Part shown: positions 56,506 to 64,000 of the stretch, piece after piece | How the letters are laid out: every line of letters starts with the position of its first letter | Position numbering within the stretch: the first letter of the stretch is position 1 | Translations under genes and position numbers: made by a program | The notes under the pieces: model-generated | Databases searched by the model: none | What the model was told of the DNA's origin: nothing | The model's input: only the letters and a program-made list of their open reading frames with translations | Assembly: GCF_017591425.1 (NCBI RefSeq) | Contig: NW_024466607.1 | Coordinates: forward strand, 18,608,501 to 18,672,500 | Length of the DNA stretch: 64,000 bases | Direction: 5' to 3' | Origin: Ochotona curzoniae | Lineage: Eukaryota > Chordata > Mammalia > Lagomorpha > Ochotonidae

Positions 56506-56765
56506 AGATCTTCCATCTGCTGGTTCACTCTGCAAGTGGCCTCCACAGCCAGAGTCGAGCCGATCAAAGCCAGGAGCCAAAAGCTTCTGGGTCTCCCACA
56601 TGGATGAAGGATCCCAAAGACTTGGGCCGGTCTCTACTGATTTCCCAGGCCGCAAGCAGGGAGCTGTAAGGGAAGTGGAGCAGCCGGGATATAAGCCGGT
56701 ACCTGTGTAGGATCCTGGGGAATGCAGGGCAAGGATTTAGCCACTGAGCCATTGCGTTGGCCCCA
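56506..56765 (-). mobile_element. CSINE (minus), abutting the previous copy
   Basis: GAAAGATCTTCCATCTGCTG to a near-complete head ending GAGCCATTGCGTTGGCCCC. Lacking its T-rich tail, it may be a second insertion or the product of recombination between copies. Confidence 0.75.
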
Positions 56766-56775
56766 TATGCTTGCT

Positions 56776-57045
56776 TGCTTTTTTTTTTTTAAGTTTATTT
56801 TAAGGCATAGCAACAAAGATGGAGATGTAGAAGGAGAGAGCGAGCAAGAGAAATGGAGATCTTCACATTGCTGGTTACTCTCCGTGTGTTTGCCACAGCT
56901 GGGGCTGAGTCAGGCTGAAGGAGGAGCCTGGAACTCCATTTGGATCTGCCCCATGTGTGGCAGGCTCCACAGTAGTAGGCCCCACCTACTGCCTCCCAGC
57001 CGTCTGATACAGGGATAAACCCACTCCATCATAACACGCAACCCT
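56776..57045 (-). mobile_element. CSINE (minus), third in the cluster
   Basis: TTTTTTTTTTTAAGTTTATT tail, GAGATCTTCACATTGCTGG, body and a decayed head ending AACACGCAACCC. Confidence 0.65.
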
Positions 57046-58233
57046 GCAATGCTTCTCTGAGGTTTCTGTCTCTCTGACCCTTATTTCTACTGTATTTTCA
57101 CTTGTCATCCAGATAACATTTTTCCAATGCTTTATGTGGGTGGTGTGGCTGCTTTCATTCACGTCCATGCATGTGGGCTTGACCTGATTCTGTCAACTTT
57201 TGCCTTCTGTGGTTGGGGCGGAGGGGTGTGTGGTGGTATCTCAGATGACCTAGGGAGGGCTTGGGAAGCCTGGAGGCCAGAGTCAGAAAAAGCCTCTGAC
57301 TCCCTGGCTGGATGACCTGGAGCCAAAGGTCCCTACTAGCCCATGCAGGGATGAGGGGCCTTCGGGAGAGGGTCTTGCCTCCAGTGTGTGAGGTATGAGT
57401 ACCACCTGACTTGGTGTAGGTCCCACAAATGTTAGCTGTGACCCCTGACACCACAAGAGGTAGGTCAGTCCTTTCAGTCTGTTCCCCAAGGTGAATTCCT
57501 GCCCTAAAATGCCACCGCCCTCCATCCACGTCCGCATCGTCACCATGGCCTTGAACGTGCCAGTTCTCAGGAGCTCCAGCTATTTTTGACCTGAAGTGCT
57601 GGGATTCGTTACCATGTCACCTGACACATTCAGGTTCTTTCTTGCTGACTTGCTATTTTGGGTGTTGGGCCAACTCCAGCACGGTTTCACAAGAACAATC
57701 TGGCAGGACGACCTTCAGTTTCCTCAGTCTCACACGGAGCAGCAGAATCAGTGGGTGTGAGCAGCGCAACTCAGGAGCAGGGGACCATCTCTGCTGCAGT
57801 CATGCTTCCTGGGGGCTTTCTCTACAGACCTGTTAGCTTTGCAGCATTGCTGGTTTTAGAGCCTGGTTCTCTTCCCACACTTGATCTTTCCATTGCAGAG
57901 CTGCTGTGGAGTTTGGAGTTTAGGAGATGTCTTTATTTGCCTTAGTGAAAATCATCCTGTGTGGGGATGAGGCTATTGCAGAAGTTGATGAAGGGCCTGA
58001 GACAAAGGCTGTGCGATGATTGTAGAACATTCCACTCAAGGCCCTTGTGATTGCTGCCGACACAATGTTTTCTTAATTGGACCAGTCTCCTGTGAAGCTG
58101 GATTCCTCCTCCTTTTGTCCCTTATGTTTATCTGCAACCCTAAAGAAAATGTTGCTGCCTCTCTGCCTCATGAGCAACACACACCCTCACATTCCAGCTC
58201 TGGGAAATTGGTGGCAAATTAGAGGAGGAGAGC

Positions 58234-58261
58234 TTTTTTTTTTTTTTTTTTTTTAAAAAAA
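58234..58261 (+). repeat. T21-A7 homopolymer junction
   Basis: Twenty-one T followed by seven A. It can form a small hairpin and is a likely nucleosome-excluding, slippage-prone site. Confidence 0.9.
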
Positions 58262-58311
58262 GGGATTACCTCATTTAAAAATATTACCTTATTTCCACTG
58301 ATCTGTCATCT

Positions 58312-58325
58312 GTTTCCATGGAAAT
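58312..58325. promoter_or_regulatory. RFX X-box-like palindrome
   Basis: GTTTCCATGGAAAT is a nearly perfect palindrome of RFX type. A second related motif (GTTTCCATAGAGATGG, 58385-58400) lies 73 bp downstream. Confidence 0.3.
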
Positions 58326-60202
58326 AGAATGAGAGGAGGCTTTCTGACGATCCTTTTCAAGGCTAGCTCTTGATTTCCTCTCCAGTTTCCATAGAGATGG
58401 AAGAGCAGAGGGTGGAAGACAGGCGGCAGTCTTCACTGTAGTGAGCTGGGTGCTGCCCCGTGGACTGAGGTCTAAACCCTTGTGTGGAGGTCACTGTGCA
58501 GCCCCGTGTGGTCAGGAACCTGTGGCCATAGCTAGGTTGGCCAGCAGTTCTGGAGCCTACACCCCAGGGATGCCTTTCCACATGTCCATCTTCCTGACCC
58601 AGTCGCAGGTACAGCTTCCGCCCTCTGGGCCTCATTTTTGTTTGCCAGGCTGTCGGGATAGTCTGGTGGTGATGGCCCGGTAGTGTCTGTGTCTCCTGAG
58701 GTTGGCAGTAAGAGAGGAGCTGGTGTCTGTGTCAGGAGCTCAGTGCACACTGTGGGTGATGCTTCGAGGAGCGCCTTCAGTATGCAGGCACATAAACACA
58801 AAGGCAATGTTGAGTGGCAAGGTCTCTCTTTGCATGGTGCTGCGCAGTTTCTGAGAGCTGTCTTGGTTGCTCACCTCGGGATTATGCAACGGGCATTAGG
58901 CCTCTGGTTAAATGCAATCGGTCTGACTCTTTAACCGAACGGTTGGTCAGAAGCCGACTAATTGATGCCATTAGTAGAAATAATTTGTCAAAGTCAAAAA
59001 AAAAATCCAACAATAATAAGTGATGTGCTTTGAAGAAAATGGTTTTAAAAGAAAGATGAGATGGGGTGTTTGGGATGTTCCTCTTAAGAGTTCACATCTA
59101 TGGGTCCCCTGTGACAGCAGAGTCAGGGTCTGGGACCCTCATGCTCCGGGCTGCCTGGTGTGAGGCGCTGGTTTCTAGCATGTGGAGGGCCTGCAAAGTG
59201 AAGGTGCTGCTGGCTCATTCGTGCAGTCAGCACGTTTCTGGAGAATTCAGTCCCAGCACGGATGTCGTTCAGAGGCTGGGGGTTCCCATAAACGGCCTGT
59301 GCCCTGTGCTGAAGGGGATGGAGCTTGCAGCGACCAGAAGCACTACCTTGAGAGGTGGCCAGCGCACCTGCTGGCTGTTTTCACAGGTGCAGCACTGTTT
59401 TGATTGTGAAAGAAGAAAAAAGGGAGTGTGGAAGGGGTGCCCACACTTGGGTCTTCTACAGGCAGCTTGGAATGTGGTGCCTGTGAGTCATGGTCACGTG
59501 GATGGATCTGATGGGCTGGGCCTTCGGGCGGAATGGGCCGCCTGTGCGGGAGGCCTGCTGCTGTGCGGGCTCAGGTGCGCTTTGTGCATTCCCCCCACCC
59601 CCCATGTGGGTTGATGGCCGGTTACTCAGGCTGCTCGCCTCCGGTATTCTGCAGCAGCAGTTATGCCTACACCCTAACGGTGATGGCAGAAGGACACATT
59701 GGAGGGATTTTGCTGGGAGCTCCTGATACTGAGTAGATGTTTGTGTCCCCCTTCCCCAGTCCCTGGGTTGCAGCCCCACTCTGCCCAGTGCAGGTGGGGC
59801 CTTTGAGCAGTGGTTAGGTCGTGAAGATAGAACCTTCGAGGAGGGAATAGTGCCCTTTGAAGAAGAGAGGACATTTCTGAGGGCACCACTACGAGGTGAC
59901 TGCAGGCCAGCAAGTGAGTCCTTGCTAAGAGAAGGGGCTGGAACCTTCATGTTGGACTCGAGACCCTCAAACTATGAGCAGTCAGTGTTTGATGCTGAAG
60001 CCATCTACTCTGTATCTTGTATTTTGTCACAGTGGCAGGAACTAAGACATCCCCCTGAGTTCTAAAGCTCAGCCTGTGGTATGCCTTCTGTTATGGCCAG
60101 CCTCCCTGCTCCCTGCCCCCCTCCCCTGTCCTGCCCTCTCCTCCACTTCCCTTCCTCTCCCCTCCTTTCCGCTTCCACTTCCACTTTTTATGTGCTTTTA
60201 TG

Positions 60203-60492
60203 TACTTTTATTTGAAAGGTAGGTTTACAGAGAGAGAGAGAGATCTTCCATCTGCTGGGTTACTACTCCCCAGATGGTCACTATAGCCAATCCTAGGCCA
60301 GGAGCCAGGAACTTTTCCAGGTCTCCTGTGTGGGTGCAGGGCTCCAAGGCTTTGGACCATCCTCAGCTGCTTTCCCAAGTCACAGACAGGGAGCCGGAAG
60401 GAAAGTGGAGTAGCTGGGACGTGAACCGGCTTCCATAGGGGATGCCAGCACTGCAGGCAGAGGATTAATATGCTCTGCTATCACTCCGGTTT
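60203..60492 (-). mobile_element. CSINE (minus)
   Basis: TACTTTTATTTGAAAGGTAG tail, GAGAGATCTTCCATCTGCTG, body, and head ending GCTCTGCTATCACTCCGG. Confidence 0.8.
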
Positions 60493-60684
60493 CTATTTTA
60501 TGTCTTAATTAATGGTTTCTTTTCCCTTTTTGATTAAACCTTTCTTGGAGGAGGAGAAGAATTTCCAGAAATGCAGATGTAACACAATGAACGACTTTAG
60601 TTTGACATGGTGATGAAAGCTTTCCAAGAGTTCGCAAATGAGCAGACTGTGTGAGGCCCTCAGCCCAGCAGGTCGGGCCCTGGC

Positions 60685-60835
60685 ACAGACCCATTTGCTG
60701 TGCACTTGCTTTGTGCCAGATGTGATACCATGCATGTGACCTTGCTGAGTCCTCACGACAGGCCAAGGACGCAGCGCACCCAGAGTGGGAACGCAGGAGT
60801 AAATCCATGTTACCACTGCCATCCTGACTGCCACC
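60685..60835 (-). mobile_element. MIR fragment (minus)
   Basis: GTGCACTTGCTTTGTGCCAG, TGCTGAGTCCTCACGACAGG and GGAACGCAGGAGTAAATCC follow the reverse MIR order. Confidence 0.55.
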
Positions 60836-62187
60836 TGGGCCTCTTCCAGCCCCGTTGTTGATACCAGCTATGCTTGTAGTGTAGTTTCTGCCTTGTCTTC
60901 CTTAGAGAATCAAGTCAGTATTGCTTTCCTCTTCACAGGCTTTCAAGAATCGTGCCTGCCTCTTGCCCTGGCAGGCCTGACTGCTCCCCTGCTCATGTTC
61001 TGGGATGTGCTTGGCCAGTGAAACCCAAGAGTGGGGTGTTTTGCATACACAAAGCCTGTACTTTTTTTCCAGCTGTCCATGCTGGGAGGCCCTTAAGGGC
61101 AACAACTGCATTTTCTACTCTGTGTCCCGTGGACACTAAGGATGGCTGTATCTTCTACTTCACATCCAGTCGGTGTGTGAGAAATGATGGAAGAAGAAAG
61201 TTAACCTCATAACTGGTGCAGTAGGCATCTGTGTGAGCTGGCGGATCCCCTGGTGGTGGGCCCTGGAGTGACAGATATCCAGGGCTCCCCGGAGTCCCTG
61301 TCTACCACCACACGCAGCAGGAACCTTGCTTCTTTGCTGGACTGGTGGATGCTCTAGCCTGAGTGGATACAGCAGAACAGCTGACACTTACAATATTCAC
61401 CCTTCACTTACTATGAAAAAGAGTTTGACTGTAAGGTCGTTAATCAAGCTGTCACATAGAACATGAAGGCCTTATTTATTATATAAGGAGGTCCTTTATA
61501 AAGAAATTGAGCTATGGTGACGAATAGATATTGGACACCAATTATGTTGCTGCTATTAATCAAGATTTTTTACTCATGTTTAGCAGTAACAGTGACCGTG
61601 AGAGATTACAAAAGTAAATAAAGCTCCTCAAAGGTGAATTATACCCTCCAGTGATTAACTTCCCATTAAGAACATTGGCTACTTACCAACTAAACCTTTA
61701 AAAACTTTTTGTAACAATTCTATATGTAGACAAGAGGTATAAGCAAGGTACACAGTAGGTGACACTGTTAATTATTTTCCATTTAATTCCAATTTTTGGG
61801 GTTTATAATGTTTATACTTATTACAATCTGCCCTCCTTAGACCTCTAGTAAGTAACTTATGGAGTCCTTTGTGTGATCTCAGAGGGCCACTTGAGCTTGC
61901 TCCGTTGTCAAACCTGGTTGGGGCAGAGTTGGGACTGGGACTCATCACTGATACTTTAGCTAGCTTTTGGAAGTACTTTTCCATAAACTGTCTCATTTAC
62001 TTTTGAAACAATTCCATGCACTGACCCATGTCACACCTGTATCTTACTGAAGCAGTGGCCATTGTCCTGTGTTGGGGCTTATTTGCTTTTTCCATGGTTT
62101 TCTTGTGATAAAGACCCCTAATGGTGCAGTTGTAAGGGAGAAATGAAATCTGATGTCCTACATACGGTATTAAACTCTAAAACCATA
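60836..62187 (+). other. Intron 2, L2-like trace and AT-rich candidate element
   Basis: L2-like phrase at about 61085-61145 (AGGGCAACAACTGCATTTTC). AT-rich unique block at 61430-61720. No exon. Confidence 0.4.
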
Positions 62188-62478
62188 TTTTTAAGAGGTT
62201 TATATTAATTTGAAAAGCTGAGTTAGCATGAGGGAAAAACAAAGTGAGAAAGGTCTTCCGTTTACTGGTTCATTTTCCAGATGGCTGTGACAGCCAGGGA
62301 AGGAGCCAGGAGCTTTGTGTAGGTCTCCCATGTAGGTAGCAGAGACCCAAGCGCTTGGGCCATCTTCTTTGCCTTCCCACGAGCTAGATTGGCCACGGAG
62401 CAGCTGGGATATGAACTGGTGCCCCATCGGAGTGCAGCATTGTAAGCTCAATCCGCTATTGTCACAACACTGTAACCC
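62188..62478 (-). mobile_element. CSINE (minus)
   Basis: AAGAGGTTTATATTAATTTG tail, GGTCTTCCGTTTACTGGTTC, AGGTCTCCCATGTAGGTAGC and a reverse head. Confidence 0.75.
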
Positions 62479-64000
62479 TATTTCTGATGAATTCCAACAT
62501 ATAACTAAATTTGGGGATTGAATTTGATCCCTTTGATGTTATTGTAGGCTTGAGTTGTTGATTAATATGCCTTTCTAGAAATACATTTACAGACAATAAT
62601 ATTTGTAATAATATTTGTGTTAGGTTATAGATTGTTCCACAGTGGAGGTTATGAAGTGATTTTAATGCAAATGTCTGTGTTTTGGTGCCAGTATTGGTGA
62701 ACGATGAGGCTGTTGAAGTAAGCCACTTAGCAGTACAACCTTGTCCGGCACTCGCTGGGAGAGCTCATCAGCATTCAGTAACCCTGTCCAAATGGAAAAG
62801 TCTATTTGCTTTAAATGTGATTTTACTTGATTGCTATTTTTATTTTGAAAATCCAATTTTAGTTTTTTGTCTCACATAATAATGAGTTTTGTGATAAATA
62901 TTGTCACCATTTATTTTAAGTGTAATAAATGGCTTTTCGCGATGGGATGGTGTAATAAATGAAATCGGATGCTGGGAGTCCACTTAACATGGGCATAAAC
63001 AAGTGCCTTCCTTCTGTGCAGAGTGCAAGAGGAGGTTTATGGCATTTTGTAGACTTTCGCCAGCTTTCTTTGAAAATCTAGGGAATCGCTTTATTTTGAT
63101 GTCTGGTATCTCTTCTGTGGACAGAGGCTCAAGTCCCTATTGAGTTTTCCTGCTTGGTGTGATTTGGCTGGCTCAACGGGTCACGTGGCAGTGAGTGTTG
63201 GTAGGTTTTTCCTTAGCTCTGGGTGAGTCCTATCTACCTGCTGTGAAGGTTTTTGGGAAAGTGGGTCCTTGGCAATCCCTTTCTCACCACAGGTTTTCTT
63301 TGGGATCTCAGAAGCTGCTTATCATGGCATGGGATGGAAAATAAATCTAGGAAGTGCTGGATTGCTCAAGTGACAATTTGAAATAACCATCTGAGCAGTG
63401 AATAGAAGCTGAGGCACAAATTCAGTTAACAAGGAACTAATCTGTCAGGCATTGGGTGGAAAGCCTACTTCCGAGTTTATTTCACAGTGCATTATGACAA
63501 CATTTCTTTAAATCACAATTCATCTCCATTTAAAAGATATAATCTACATATTCTCTAGGAAAATAATCAGAGACAAAGCATGGCTCTACCATGCTTTTTT
63601 CTCTCTCAAGTTCATTTCGTCCCCTCATAAGAATATTTTTCAGACTGTGAAATGTCTACTAGAAGCCCTCCCTGCTCCCACACAACTGGAATAAAAAGCT
63701 TAGCAGCTCCCAGCAGATGAAAAAGTAGAATTGATTTTGGGAAAATCAAGACTTAAACAGTTTGTTTTCTAGCTATTCAGAACTTGTAGAGAAAGAAACG
63801 CATGGGGACCCTGCAATTCCACAGTAGTTGGCATTCACTTCTGGGTCCTTGTGTGGAGTGTTAGTGTTGAGCCATACGGGCCAGCTAGAGCCTGTCCAGG
63901 TTGAAGAGGTCACGTGGCAGCCAGCGGTAAGGACACATAGACACAGGAGCTGTTGGCAGGGCATCTTTCACTTCTCTGAAACTTCTCCTGGAAACCCATG
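62479..64000 (+). other. Intron 2 distal part, AT-rich candidate element
   Basis: Unique AT-rich sequence to the window end, without repeats I can name. It includes an octamer motif (62665-62672) and TAATAAAT-type repeats (about 62920-62965). No exon 3 signature. Confidence 0.45.

Larger units (their letters stand above)
57046..60202 (+). other. Intron 2, mostly unique
   Basis: No CSINE in about 3.1 kb. It has a T21/A7 run at 58234-58261, RFX-like motifs at 58312-58325 and 58385-58400, and a CT-rich run at 60100-60185. No exon recognised. Confidence 0.45.
11337..64000 (+). other. CACNA2D3: CACNA2D3 intron 2, 5' portion (continues past window)
   Basis: The GTAAGG donor opens an intron that fills the rest of the window. 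I looked for the expected exon 3 peptide (KYKEYEKDV, then VKKLAKNMEEMF) in the translations and did not find it. The human gene spans roughly a megabase with very long 5' introns, so a first intron 2 segment of at least 52.6 kb is expected. The sub-features are listed separately. Confidence 0.85.

Noticed and set aside
11337..64000. CACNA2D3 exon 3
   Set aside because: The expected peptide (KYKEYEKDV, VKKLAKNMEEMF) does not appear in any translation, so exon 3 is taken to lie beyond the window.
1..64000. CRISPR array, operon, phage, or other prokaryotic-type system
   Set aside because: The sequence is vertebrate nuclear DNA with spliced exons, SINEs and MIR/L2 fossils. The regular repeats are microsatellites.

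Overview
The window is mammalian nuclear DNA. It carries the 5' end of one gene, CACNA2D3 (voltage-gated calcium channel auxiliary subunit alpha2delta-3), on the + strand. Coding exon 1 (10374-10495) and exon 2 (11255-11336) are both recognisable at protein level and join at a phase-2 GT/G junction. Everything from 11337 to the window end is read as the start of a very long intron 2; I find no exon 3. I recognise no other protein-coding gene, RNA gene, CRISPR array or complete transposon-encoded protein.

The organism is most likely a lagomorph, and probably a pika (Ochotona) rather than rabbit. The dominant interspersed repeat is a tRNA-derived SINE of the lagomorph C-repeat (CSINE) type. Its young copies start GGGCCCGGCGCGGTGGCGC and end in an AATAAATCTTT-A(n) tail. 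The genus is inferred from remembered SINE consensus features and has not been checked against a database. Older mammalian repeats (MIR, L2, MER5A-like, L1M-like) support a placental genome.

Layout: (1) 1-8.4 kb is 5' flanking DNA dense in CSINE copies, with old L1-like pieces, two (TG)n arrays and an L2 fragment. (2) 8.48-10.74 kb is a strong CpG island with GC boxes, an AP-1 consensus, a G-quadruplex motif, a long pyrimidine-rich tract ending in T17, a (GCC)n run and the start codon in a strong context. (3) 10.5-11.34 kb holds short intron 1 and exon 2. (4) 11.34-15.46 kb is repeat-poor intron 2, a likely site of regulatory DNA. (5) 15.5-64 kb is intron 2, with about 25 CSINE insertions, mostly antisense to the gene, separated by SINE-free blocks at about 20.2-27.8 and 47.0-54.4 kb. 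These blocks contain a small orphan CpG-rich patch, paired octamer motifs, a Z-DNA-prone GC/AC tract and AT-rich stretches that look like conserved non-coding elements.

I found no clearly novel biological system. The observations most worth following up are an unexplained intact 176-codon antisense ORF at 44809-45339, the intronic CpG patch near 24.0 kb, the candidate enhancers, and the antisense bias of SINEs in the intron.
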